A DNA stretch of 21,891 nt from Caryophanales bacterium UBA3668 (GTDB lineage: Bacteria > Bacillota_I > Bacilli_A > RFN20 > CAG-826), in the NCBI GenBank assembly GCA_002373085.1, contig DFJP01000015.1, positions 1 through 21,891 on the forward strand. The letters run 5' to 3'. Made by a program: the position numbers and the translations under genes. The notes under the pieces were generated by a model. That model was not told the origin of the DNA, searched no databases, and saw nothing but the letters and a program-made list of their open reading frames with translations. Positions 1 to 6,664 of the stretch are shown one piece after another. Position 1 is the first letter of the stretch. Each line of letters begins with the position of its first letter.

Positions 1-2
1 TT

Positions 3-884
3 GACTATGTTTACTCAATGAGTCTTTCTCCTGTGACAATTTGCTCAGCAGGAAACTTATATGCGAAGAAATTTGGGGTTAAACATATCATTCACTGCTG
101 CGATTTATGGCCGGAAAGTGTTTTAGTCACTAAAGCTGTTAGACCAAATTCTTTAACTTATAGAATCTTATATCATTGGAGCCGTTCAATTTACAAAAAG
201 GCCGACAAAATCCTTATAACTTCACCTAGTTTTAAGGAATATTTCCATAATGTTTTGAAACTCCCGGTGGACAATATTTACTATGTTCCTCAAACTTCTT
301 TAATTGAAGATCGCGACATTATTCCTTACGAATATGGAGAAGGAACACATATCCTTTATTGTGGCAATTTAGGCCTTATTCAACTTATTCCTTTAATTAC
401 AGAAGCGATGGATAAGCTTCGCGATGAGAATATTTATTTCCATATTATTGGTATGGGACCAATGAGCGATTTTCTCATTAACGAAATTAGAGAAAGAAGG
501 TTAGAGGATAAAGTTATTTATCACGGCCCAATTATCGCTAAACACGCGGCAAGTTACTTTAAAAACGCAGATGCTTTATACATCTCTTTATTAGGAGAAG
601 GAACTGTAGGAAGAACAATTCCATCTAAGCTCCTTATGTCTATGGCTTTTTCTCGTCCAATAATTGGAGTTTTAAAAGGTGATGGTAGAGATGTCTTATG
701 CGAAGCTGGTGGAGGATTCCTTGCTGATGAAAATCCAGAATCGGTGAAAAACGCAATTATGGCGATTCATAATCTTTCTAAGAAAGAAAAAGAACGCTTA
801 GGCGCTCTTAATCGTATGTATTATGATTCTCACTTCTCTTTAGAAGAAGTAACAAGATTAATTGAGAAACATTTTACTAAGTAA
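3..884 (+). CDS. Glycosyltransferase family 4 protein, 5'-truncated by window edge
   Basis: Transfers a sugar from a nucleotide donor, probably in synthesis of a capsule, exopolysaccharide or cell-wall glycan at the cytoplasmic face of the membrane. The reading frame is open from base 3; the first ATG is at 18, but the visible protein begins inside the N-terminal Rossmann domain, so the true start lies upstream. Counting from the ATG at 18, CDLWPES at residues 28-34 is the DLWPES signature of WbuB-like GT4 enzymes. The C-terminal donor-binding domain starts near residue 111 (ILYCGNLG) and carries TIPSK at 200-204. Where most GT4 proteins have a Glu after this motif (PSKxxE), this one reads SKLLMSMA. 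The 3' end overlaps the convergent gene on - by 27 bases, and a terminator for this transcript lies at 915-944 inside that gene. The exact sugar cannot be read from the sequence. Confidence 0.88.
   Translation, partial: DYVYSMSLSPVTICSAGNLYAKKFGVKHIIHCCDLWPESVLVTKAVRPNSLTYRILYHWSRSIYKKADKILITSPSFKEYFHNVLKLPVDNIYYVPQTSLIEDRDIIPYEYGEGTHILYCGNLGLIQLIPLITEAMDKLRDENIYFHIIGMGPMSDFLINEIRERRLEDKVIYHGPIIAKHAASYFKNADALYISLLGEGTVGRTIPSKLLMSMAFSRPIIGVLKGDGRDVLCEAGGGFLADENPESVKNAIMAIHNLSKKEKERLGALNRMYYDSHFSLEEVTRLIEKHFTK
783..809 (-). terminator. Intrinsic terminator of the minus-strand glycosyltransferase mRNA, inside the plus-strand gene
   Basis: Read on -, the arms AGAGCGC and GCGTTCT (802-808 and 791-797, extended by one A-T pair at 809/790) pair with a CTAA loop and one G-T wobble. 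They are followed by TTTTCTTT. The hairpin lies about 50 bases past the stop codon of the minus-strand gene (858-860), wholly within the coding sequence of the opposing gene. Confidence 0.7.
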
Positions 885-2012
885 AATTGTATCTATTTGA
901 TTATTAATGTTTTCAAGTGATGTGTATTGCATCACTTTATTTTTGCCTAGAATAGAGAGAATTTCCCTTTCTGTTCTATTAAGTGATAAAGCTTTTTTCA
1001 TTGCTTCCACTAAATCATCAACTTCTCCAGTTTTTGCCCAGATAATACATGGCTCATAATGCTCTTTTAATAAATCATTACTAACCGTAACAGTTAAGCA
1101 TCCGTTAGCGAGATATTCTAATGTTTTGCTTGGAATTGAATATTGATCAATTTTTGGATTGATTGGACGTGGATTAACTGCAAGAACTGAGTTCTTTTCA
1201 AGCGCGAGGTTCTCTTTATAACTTACTGGTCCAAGATAAAGAATATTATTAAATCCAGAAATCGCTGGATAGAATCTTTCCTTCTCTAAATGATGGCCAC
1301 AAATAACAAGTTTAAGGTCTGGTCTATCTAGTTTTTTGAAAGCTTCAATTAAGTTAAGAACTCCATATTCCTTCATTAATGACCCACCGAAATAGATATA
1401 GTTTCCTTGAACCTTACTTTCTTCATATTTTGTGACATTTTCACTAACACCATCGATGACAACAGATGGTTTATGTTTGATGTTATATAATTCTTCAATT
1501 TTCTTGGTTAAAGCAATATAACCATCAAGAGTTTGACCTAGATTAATTAAATGCTTTTTATATCTTTTTGATATAAATGAAATATTGTTTGGAGAGTCTG
1601 TGCATACTCCAACAATCTTCATGTTGTATTTGTCGCGATATTTAATAGCGGTCTTCAATAATGAAAGATTTAAGACATCAACAAAAATATATTTACTATC
1701 TTGCATAGTGATAGTTTTTATTCTTTTGAATAGTTTGAAATACTTCTCAATTCTATTTCTACTGACTTGAGGATATTTCCAAAAAATATTTCCTTCTCTA
1801 ACGATTTTTGCATCTAGTTTATTATGCTCATAATTCTTATTGATTGAGCGAACTGAAATAACATCAATATCATGAGATAACGCTAAAGCGTGGATGAGTT
1901 TATTATGGAAATTCTGATTAGAAAGATTTGGAGATACTTTCCATCCTTTGAGATATTCCTTAAAGGAATCATTATCCATTGCAGAAGTAAAATAAATGTA
2001 TTTATTTTCCAT
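858..2012 (-). CDS. Glycosyltransferase family 4 protein
   Basis: GT-B fold glycosyltransferase of 384 residues. The N-terminal half (1-200) is divergent, with the ITMQDSKYIFVDVLN segment near 101-115. The C-terminal donor domain begins at about residue 205 (YIYFGGSLMKEYG) and contains SIPSKTLEYLANG at 292-304, the GT4 nucleotide-sugar site with its Glu at 299. It probably adds a sugar to a lipid-linked surface glycan; donor and acceptor are unknown. The start overlaps the end of the upstream gene by 11 bases and has an AGGAG ribosome site, so the two glycosyltransferases are co-transcribed from the promoter at 3097-3102. The 3' end overlaps the plus-strand glycosyltransferase gene by 27 bases. 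A terminator follows at 783-809. Confidence 0.87.
   Translation of the reverse strand: MENKYIYFTSAMDNDSFKEYLKGWKVSPNLSNQNFHNKLIHALALSHDIDVISVRSINKNYEHNKLDAKIVREGNIFWKYPQVSRNRIEKYFKLFKRIKTITMQDSKYIFVDVLNLSLLKTAIKYRDKYNMKIVGVCTDSPNNISFISKRYKKHLINLGQTLDGYIALTKKIEELYNIKHKPSVVIDGVSENVTKYEESKVQGNYIYFGGSLMKEYGVLNLIEAFKKLDRPDLKLVICGHHLEKERFYPAISGFNNILYLGPVSYKENLALEKNSVLAVNPRPINPKIDQYSIPSKTLEYLANGCLTVTVSNDLLKEHYEPCIIWAKTGEVDDLVEAMKKALSLNRTEREILSILGKNKVMQYTSLENINNQIDTILLSKMFLN
915..944 (+). terminator. Intrinsic terminator of the plus-strand glycosyltransferase mRNA, inside the minus-strand gene
   Basis: Perfect 8-bp stem AAGTGATG (915-922) / CATCACTT (930-937) with a 7-base loop, followed by TATTTTT. 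It lies 31 bases past the stop codon at 882-884 and inside the last codons of the convergent gene. Confidence 0.78.
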
Positions 2013-3090
2013 AAACTTCTCCTAATACTTTATAAATTGATTTTGCGCTGCTTTCAAAAGTGTTATCTTTTGCACTTTTAATCGCGTTAATGGCAAGACT
2101 TCCATCAACGATGTCCATCTTGTCTAAGATATCTTTATTGTTATTTAGATCAACAACGTAACCGTTATATCCGTCTTTGACATATTCTAAAGAACTTGCA
2201 ACTTTGTTTGATGAAATAACTGGTAAGCCGTTAGCAAAGGCTTCTAGCACTGTGTGACCAAAGATGTCTTCTTTTGAAAGAGTGATGTGAACATCACTTG
2301 CTTTATATAAATCTAATAGTGTTGCTTTGTCTTGATATGGAAGAATCATTACATTATCCATATTGTTATCTTTGATGTATCTTAGATATTTGTCTTTTTC
2401 AACGCCATCTCCTACTAAAAGTAGGAAGTCATTTCTTCCTTTGAATAAATGTAATAACTGCATATTATTCTTTCGATCAATAAATTGACATGGATTGATG
2501 AAGATTTTCTTATCTAATGGAAGACTAAATCTCTTTCTTAACTCAGTTTTGTCCACTACTGGTGAATCAATAATTTCTGATTCATAGAGGTTACTATAAA
2601 CATACGGGTGAATAGTGTTTTTATTTGCTCCATAATAGGCAAGATAATCACTCGATACTTTGGATGGAGACAAATAGTAGTGGGCCTTCTTAATTAATGA
2701 GATTTTGATTTGCTTTTTAATAAAGCTTTCTTTTTTAACAAGTCCTCCGTTAATTAACAAGCCAAACTTGATATTGTGTCTACTCATATATCTAATTGCT
2801 TTGATTTCCGCTAAATGGGAATAGCCATTCATGATAATGAGATCAAATTTTGAGTGGTTTCTTTTAATATATTCTCTAGTTTTGTTTGAAAGAGTGCCTT
2901 CATTACCAATATATCCGTCGGTTAAGAAAACTGTTTCAAAATTATATTTGTTTGTATCATAAAAAGAATCAGGACGATTTTTCGCTCTAGTTCTTTCAAA
3001 TAAGACTGTTAAGCTAACGTATTTTGATAGTTCGTTAAATGCCTTTACCTTATATGGGGCTGGATGATTAAAAATAATCAATACTCGCAT
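2002..3090 (-). CDS. Glycosyltransferase family 4 protein (leaderless start)
   Basis: Full-length GT4 enzyme of 362 residues. It starts MRVLIIFNHPAPYK, a Rossmann strand of the acceptor domain. INPCQFIDRKNN at 198-209 opens the donor domain, LVGDGVEKDKY is at 225-235, and the sugar-nucleotide site KEDIFGHTVLEAFANGLPV is at 273-291 (acidic pair 274/275 and Glu283). It presumably acts with the next gene in building a surface polysaccharide. ATG at 3090 has no Shine-Dalgarno sequence; a perfect TATAAT lies exactly six bases before it, so the mRNA probably starts at the A of ATG. The downstream gene starts 11 bases before this one ends. Donor sugar is not determinable. Confidence 0.9.
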   Translation of the reverse strand: MRVLIIFNHPAPYKVKAFNELSKYVSLTVLFERTRAKNRPDSFYDTNKYNFETVFLTDGYIGNEGTLSNKTREYIKRNHSKFDLIIMNGYSHLAEIKAIRYMSRHNIKFGLLINGGLVKKESFIKKQIKISLIKKAHYYLSPSKVSSDYLAYYGANKNTIHPYVYSNLYESEIIDSPVVDKTELRKRFSLPLDKKIFINPCQFIDRKNNMQLLHLFKGRNDFLLLVGDGVEKDKYLRYIKDNNMDNVMILPYQDKATLLDLYKASDVHITLSKEDIFGHTVLEAFANGLPVISSNKVASSLEYVKDGYNGYVVDLNNNKDILDKMDIVDGSLAINAIKSAKDNTFESSAKSIYKVLGEVYGK

Positions 3091-3096
3091 ATAGAC

Positions 3097-3102
3097 ATTA
3101 TA
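3097..3102 (-). promoter_or_regulatory. -10 box for the minus-strand glycosyltransferase operon (leaderless)
   Basis: TATAAT read on -, with six bases (GTCTAT) before the ATG at 3090. At 17-bp spacing the -35 position (3120-3125) reads TATAAA, a poor match. Confidence 0.6.
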
Positions 3103-3112
3103 ACTATCTTGT

Positions 3113-3131
3113 TTTTACTTTTATAGTAAAA
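3113..3131. repeat. Inverted repeat between two divergent -10 boxes
   Basis: Perfect dyad TTTTACT (3113-3119), 5 bases, AGTAAAA (3125-3131). It occupies the shared spacer of the divergent promoters for ung and the glycosyltransferase operon. An operator is possible, but in such AT-rich DNA chance is a serious alternative. Confidence 0.4.
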
Positions 3132-3140
3132 TGTTATTAT
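3132..3140 (+). promoter_or_regulatory. Extended -10 promoter element of ung (leaderless)
   Basis: TGTTATTAT is a TGn-extended -10 box (hexamer TATTAT, 3135-3140) followed by six bases and the ATG at 3147. No good -35 is seen; the position at 17-bp spacing reads TTTTTA. Confidence 0.62.
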
Positions 3141-3146
3141 CATTTT

Positions 3147-3806
3147 ATGACCTGGGAAGAAGTATTTAAAAACATTAAAAGCAAAGATTATGCAGCGAGA
3201 TTATCGCGCTTTTTGGATGAAGAATATGCTCATCATAAGATTTATCCAGAAAGAAAGAATATGTTTAATGCCTTTAAACTTACTCCGTTAGAAAATGTGA
3301 AAGTTGTTATCTTTGGACAAGATCCATATCACGAAGAAGGACAGGCTATGGGATTAGCCTTCTCAGTGCCAGATAACATTAAGACTCCACCTTCATTAAT
3401 CAACATCTATAAAGAGATAGAAATTGAATATAAAACATTGATATTTAACAAAGGTGGTGACTTAACCTATCTTGCTAAACAAGGTGTATTGCTTTTGAAC
3501 ACCATTTTAACTGTGAGAGAGCACCTTCCAATGTCACATAATATCAAAGAATATAATTTATTCATGCAAGATATAATTGAAGTCTTAAATAACCTTGATC
3601 AACCAATTGTTTTCCTTCTTTGGGGAGGACCTGCAAAGAAACTTGCAGTTCATTTAACAAATAAAAACCACCTGATTCTCACAGCAACTCATCCATCGCC
3701 TTTAGGTGCTAATCATGGTGGTTGGTTTAATAGTCAAATTTTCGTCAAAACTAACGAATTCTTAGTCAAAAATGGCGTAAAACCAATTGACTGGATAAAG
3801 AACTAA
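3147..3806 (+). CDS. ung: Uracil-DNA glycosylase
   Basis: Removes uracil from DNA as the first step of base excision repair, in the cytoplasm. The 219-residue length is normal for family 1 UDG. GQDPYHE at 57-63 carries the catalytic Asp59 and Tyr61. LLLNTILTVRE at 115-125 is the uracil-binding region, and HPSPLGANHGG at 182-192 contains the catalytic His and the minor-groove intercalation loop, which is slightly different from the E. coli HPSPLSAYRG form. ATG at 3147 lacks a ribosome-binding site and sits six bases after an extended -10 box, so the mRNA is probably leaderless. The stop codon overlaps that of the convergent thiT gene (3803-3806). The terminator for this gene is at 3908-3935 inside thiT. 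Confidence 0.97.
   Translation: MTWEEVFKNIKSKDYAARLSRFLDEEYAHHKIYPERKNMFNAFKLTPLENVKVVIFGQDPYHEEGQAMGLAFSVPDNIKTPPSLINIYKEIEIEYKTLIFNKGGDLTYLAKQGVLLLNTILTVREHLPMSHNIKEYNLFMQDIIEVLNNLDQPIVFLLWGGPAKKLAVHLTNKNHLILTATHPSPLGANHGGWFNSQIFVKTNEFLVKNGVKPIDWIKN
3663..3723 (-). terminator. Possible terminator of thiT mRNA, inside ung
   Basis: Read on -, AACCACCATGAT (3723-3712) pairs with ATCAGGTGGTT (3676-3666) in an 11-bp stem with one bulged A. The loop is about 35 bases and can form an inner AGCA/TGCT helix. TTTAT follows. The large loop makes it less certain than the other terminators; a weaker hairpin at 3750-3766 (ACTAA/TTAGT) is an alternative. Confidence 0.42.
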
Positions 3807-4846
3807 TAATTATTTTCTGAAACATTAACTTGCTTTGCGTTCTTTTTTAAATAGATAAATAAAGCAACAAACGCTCCTAAAAGAACTAAGCTAGCACCAA
3901 ACCAGATCCAGTAGATGTCTACTGGCTTATTTTTTACTGTTAACTTAATGATGCGTGCTACCGCATAAACTATTTCGGCAGAACACATAGTCATCATCAA
4001 AACTGTTGTTAACCTATAATCTTGTAATTTCATCACTGATTTAATGATGGAAATTCCAGCGATAAACATCATTAATCCACCAGTGCAGAACAAGACTAAT
4101 GCATCTTGGTCAAATCCGATATCCATTACTCCTTCTTCAATGTATGGATCATAACTCTTAATGTAAGAGATTAAGAAGTATACGAATAAGAATAATCCAC
4201 CAGCGAGTAAGATTGAGTTAACTCCCCAATCAAAGAATGGAACGGCTTCTGCTTGTTGAATTTTATCTCCTTTAACGCGAAGGATTTGTGGTGCCTTGAA
4301 ATGAATTGGCACTAACAACAACATTGTCAAAACAATTGATGGTCCAACTGCTGCCATATTGTAAGCAAGAGAATATAACCAAGGCTGTCCTAAGAACTCA
4401 GCCCATTCAATATATTCTGCGAAGAAAATTCCACCTGATAAGAAGTGGCAGGTGAATTTGGCTAATCCACCAATTAAGGTTGCAACTAGCAAAATAACTA
4501 ACTGTATATACTTATTTTCTTCCTTATTGAAGAATGGTTTAGCAAATCCTGCAACTGCAACGACGGCGTAAGGCAAAATATAATCTAACATTACTTGCCA
4601 TGGGCCTAAAATGTATGGTCCTGTTGCGAAGTCTAATACTCCCATAATAAGACCAGTGAAGAAACCAGCGATTGGTCCTCTTCTAAATGAAATGATGATT
4701 ACTGCGATTAAAGCAAATCCAATCGAACCTCCGTTTGGGAAAATTGCTTTTGCAACAGCACCTTGTAATTCGTCAAAAACGAATCCTAATGCAGCAAAGA
4801 TAGCAATTTCAACGATAGTTCTAATCATCTTTGAACTTTTATCCAT
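3803..4846 (-). CDS. thiT: Thiamine ECF transporter S component ThiT with C-terminal membrane extension
   Basis: Membrane subunit that binds thiamine and works with the shared EcfA/EcfA'/EcfT energising module, which is not in this window. I start it at the ATG at 4846, 5 to 9 bases after a clear AGGAGGG site; an upstream GTG at 4885 would fall inside the terminator hairpin. That gives 347 residues. The first ~190 match ThiT/YuaJ: GGSIGFALIAVIIISFRRG, then GPYILGPWQVMLDY, where the Asp-Tyr sits where L. lactis ThiT has Glu-Tyr, then CHFLSGGIFF and YSLAYN with the conserved His, Tyr and Asn of the thiamine site. ThiT usually ends here. This protein continues for about 150 residues with a further set of around four hydrophobic helices and a basic tail. 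The TPP riboswitch upstream supports the substrate. Confidence 0.9.
   Translation of the reverse strand: MDKSSKMIRTIVEIAIFAALGFVFDELQGAVAKAIFPNGGSIGFALIAVIIISFRRGPIAGFFTGLIMGVLDFATGPYILGPWQVMLDYILPYAVVAVAGFAKPFFNKEENKYIQLVILLVATLIGGLAKFTCHFLSGGIFFAEYIEWAEFLGQPWLYSLAYNMAAVGPSIVLTMLLLVPIHFKAPQILRVKGDKIQQAEAVPFFDWGVNSILLAGGLFLFVYFLISYIKSYDPYIEEGVMDIGFDQDALVLFCTGGLMMFIAGISIIKSVMKLQDYRLTTVLMMTMCSAEIVYAVARIIKLTVKNKPVDIYWIWFGASLVLLGAFVALFIYLKKNAKQVNVSENNY
3908..3935 (+). terminator. Intrinsic terminator of ung mRNA, inside thiT
   Basis: Perfect 7-bp stem CCAGTAG (3908-3914) / CTACTGG (3919-3925), loop ATGT, followed by CTTATTTTTT. It lies about 100 bases past the ung stop codon. On the other strand the same bases encode part of the last membrane helix region of ThiT. 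Confidence 0.75.
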
Positions 4847-4863
4847 GTTGATTACCCTCCTAT

Positions 4864-4890
4864 AAAAAAATCTCCATGAAATCACGGAGA
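4864..4890 (-). terminator. Riboswitch-controlled intrinsic terminator upstream of thiT
   Basis: Read on -, TCTCCGTGA and TCATGGAGA (4890-4882 and 4879-4871) form a 9-bp hairpin with one G-T wobble and a TT apex, followed by seven T. It sits between the TPP aptamer and the AGGAGGG site, the usual layout of a riboswitch that terminates transcription when TPP is bound. Confidence 0.8.
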
Positions 4891-4902
4891 AGAAAGTAAT
4901 AA

Positions 4903-4990
4903 AAACTTCCCTCCGCTAGAATTACCTAGATCAGGTACGGTCGACCACTCACATTGGTCCTCTCAGCCGAGTTTACCCAGCTCCCGAGAA
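4903..4990 (-). ncRNA. TPP (THI-box) riboswitch aptamer
   Basis: Read on -, the conserved THI-box pieces appear in order: CTCGGGAGCTGGG, GGCTGAGA, then a P3a hairpin GACCA/TGGTC, then CCTGATCTAGGTAAT, TCTAGCGGAGGGAAG. The terminator at 4864-4890 is the expression platform. High thiamine pyrophosphate should stop transcription before thiT. Confidence 0.94.
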
Positions 4991-4992
4991 TG

Positions 4993-5021
4993 ATTATAGT
5001 GGTTTTTATATCAATTAGCAA
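4993..5021 (-). promoter_or_regulatory. Promoter of the TPP riboswitch-thiT unit
   Basis: Read on -, -35 TTGCTA (5021-5016), 17-bp spacer, -10 TATAAT (4998-4993). The expected start, 6-7 bases on, falls at the 5' edge of the aptamer. Confidence 0.82.
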
Positions 5022-5042
5022 AAAATAAGTATAATTGTTCTA

Positions 5043-5074
5043 CATAAATTGCTCTCATTTATGAGGCATTTATG
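5043..5074. repeat. ATTTATG direct and inverted repeats upstream of the 5107 gene
   Basis: CATAAAT (5043-5049) is inverted relative to ATTTATG at 5057-5063 and 5068-5074. The two direct copies are 11 bp apart, one helical turn, and the second abuts the -10 element at 5073-5081. It looks like a regulator site but is AT-rich and may be chance. Confidence 0.35.
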
Positions 5075-5081
5075 TTATTAT
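5073..5081 (+). promoter_or_regulatory. Extended -10 promoter element of the 5107-tsaD operon
   Basis: TGTTATTAT, identical to the element before ung. A start near 5088 would give a leader of about 19 bases carrying GGAG (5093-5096). No convincing -35. Confidence 0.5.
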
Positions 5082-5106
5082 TGATACCGCTAGGAGTAAA
5101 ACGAAT

Positions 5107-6117
5107 ATGGCAAAAGAAAAGAAAATCAAGAATTCTACTCCCAATGAAGAAATTAAAGTAGAGACTCCTGAAGAAGCTCAGGAAAAGTTAGATAAGAGTT
5201 TAGATTTAATTCCTCTTTGTAGAGAAAAGAGTGAAGTACCATTTAACGAAGAAGTTGAACAAGAAAGAAGCAATATTTTCAAGGTATATAAAAAGACTCG
5301 TACGGAAAACAACATCATTATGGTGATTACTGTTGTGGTGTTTGTTGCTTCCTTTATCATGTTTGTGAATCTAGGTAATATTGGAAAGATTATTGGCGGA
5401 GTTGCTATTGGCGTCGCTTTAGTGTTTTTAATTGTTCACTATATTCTTACAAGAAATAGATTCCCAAACACCACTAAAAAGTATATCCGTTACTTCATGG
5501 AACATTCTGATAACTATATCTTTGATATAAATGATGTCCATGATCAAAAATTATATTTTGAAAAGAGATATGCGATTGCAGATGTTTTACAAGATAGAGC
5601 ATATAAAGATGTTATCGATATCGCTAGTAGAAATATCGTTACTGCCACTTATAAGGAAGTACCTTTTGAATGTGGCGAATTAGCCTTATATAAAGCAGGC
5701 GCTAAAAAATACCAAAAAGCAGTAATGTTTGTTGGCAAATATCTCACTATGGAGAATAAACTCCATTTTGAAGAAAGATATATCATTCAAATCAAAGGAG
5801 AAAAAGAAACTGACACTCCTAATGATATTGAAGATTTAACTGTCCTTCATGAACAAAATAACTTTGTTATCTATGGTAAAGAAGGCGCTAACTATGAAAA
5901 AGATTTAGGTAAAGACTTCATCAATAACTTAATGTCTATTAACTGTACAGGTGCTTTACTTAATGTAAATATTGTTCTCTGGGCTGGTAGAACAGCAGTC
6001 TATCTTTCATACGATGATTCTATCGTTGCTATTCCATTTGATAACCCAATCAAACCAGAAAGTTACACTCAATTAAAAGGAAATATTAAAGATATCTTAG
6101 AAATCTTTATTGGTTAA
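5107..6117 (+). CDS. Unknown protein with two membrane helices and a cytoplasmic-type C-terminal domain
   Basis: I do not recognise this 336-residue protein. Residues 1-65 are charged and Glu/Lys-rich. Two hydrophobic segments follow at about 69-88 and 94-115, with a short Gly-containing turn, then a soluble domain of about 220 residues (120-336) rich in charged and aromatic residues with no catalytic motif I can name. A helical hairpin with both ends in the cytoplasm is the simplest topology. The start has GGAG ten bases upstream and an extended -10 at 5073-5081. It is the first gene of the operon with the DUF402 protein and the t6A genes; the next gene starts five bases after its stop. Confidence 0.85.
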   Translation: MAKEKKIKNSTPNEEIKVETPEEAQEKLDKSLDLIPLCREKSEVPFNEEVEQERSNIFKVYKKTRTENNIIMVITVVVFVASFIMFVNLGNIGKIIGGVAIGVALVFLIVHYILTRNRFPNTTKKYIRYFMEHSDNYIFDINDVHDQKLYFEKRYAIADVLQDRAYKDVIDIASRNIVTATYKEVPFECGELALYKAGAKKYQKAVMFVGKYLTMENKLHFEERYIIQIKGEKETDTPNDIEDLTVLHEQNNFVIYGKEGANYEKDLGKDFINNLMSINCTGALLNVNIVLWAGRTAVYLSYDDSIVAIPFDNPIKPESYTQLKGNIKDILEIFIG

Positions 6118-6122
6118 TATTT

Positions 6123-6662
6123 ATGGGTTTGTTCGGTCATTGGTTAGCTATTCAATGTTATAAACATGATGGTTCCTTGCATCGCTGCTGGGATCGTGGT
6201 TTAGTATTGGCTAATAATGACGACTACGTTGTAGTTGCTACAAAAAGAGCAAAGGTTGTAGAAAATAACGGACGTCGATGGTTCACTAAAGAACCAGCGG
6301 TCACTATCTTTTCTAAAAAAGAGTGGTGGAACGTCATTTGCATGCTTAAAGAAGAAGGCATTTGCTATTATTGCAATATTGCTTCTCCGGCGCTTATCAA
6401 TCATCGAATGATTAAATATATCGACTACGATTTAGACGCTAAATTATTTCCTTCTGGAGATATTCGTATCTTAGATGAGAAAGAATACATCAAACACAAA
6501 AAGATATACGAGTATAGCGATGACTTAGATGCTGTACTTAAATATCAAACTCAAGAAGTGGTCAAGAAGATGGAAAATCGTGAATGGCCATTTGATGATG
6601 AAAGAATTAAAAAATATTATGATAAGTTCTTAAGAACTTTAGATAAGGAAAAAGAAGAATAG
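6123..6662 (+). CDS. ntdP: DUF402 family nucleoside tri-/diphosphate phosphatase-like protein (YgaC/NtdP)
   Basis: A 179-residue protein aligning along its length with the Firmicutes YgaC/Ntdp group of DUF402. I see IQCYKHDGSLHRCW near the start, EPAVTIFSKKEWWNVICML in the middle, GICYYCNIASPA, and IDYDLDAKLFPSGD, all hallmark blocks of this family. Staphylococcal members hydrolyse nucleoside di- and triphosphates, probably using a divalent metal; the activity here is inferred from family membership. The ATG lies five bases after the preceding stop with no Shine-Dalgarno sequence, suggesting translation coupled to the upstream gene. The stop is TAG and tsaE follows two bases later. Confidence 0.85.
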   Translation: MGLFGHWLAIQCYKHDGSLHRCWDRGLVLANNDDYVVVATKRAKVVENNGRRWFTKEPAVTIFSKKEWWNVICMLKEEGICYYCNIASPALINHRMIKYIDYDLDAKLFPSGDIRILDEKEYIKHKKIYEYSDDLDAVLKYQTQEVVKKMENREWPFDDERIKKYYDKFLRTLDKEKEE

Positions 6663-6664
6663 AT

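Noticed and set aside
858..884. Overlap of the two glycosyltransferase genes as a sign of frameshift or misassembly
   Set aside because: They are on opposite strands, both end in complete conserved C-terminal helices, and the same tail-to-tail layout recurs at two other junctions.
4847..4885. Upstream GTG start for thiT giving MISWRFFYRRV at the N terminus
   Set aside because: It lies within the riboswitch terminator hairpin, and a good AGGAGGG site serves the ATG at 4846.
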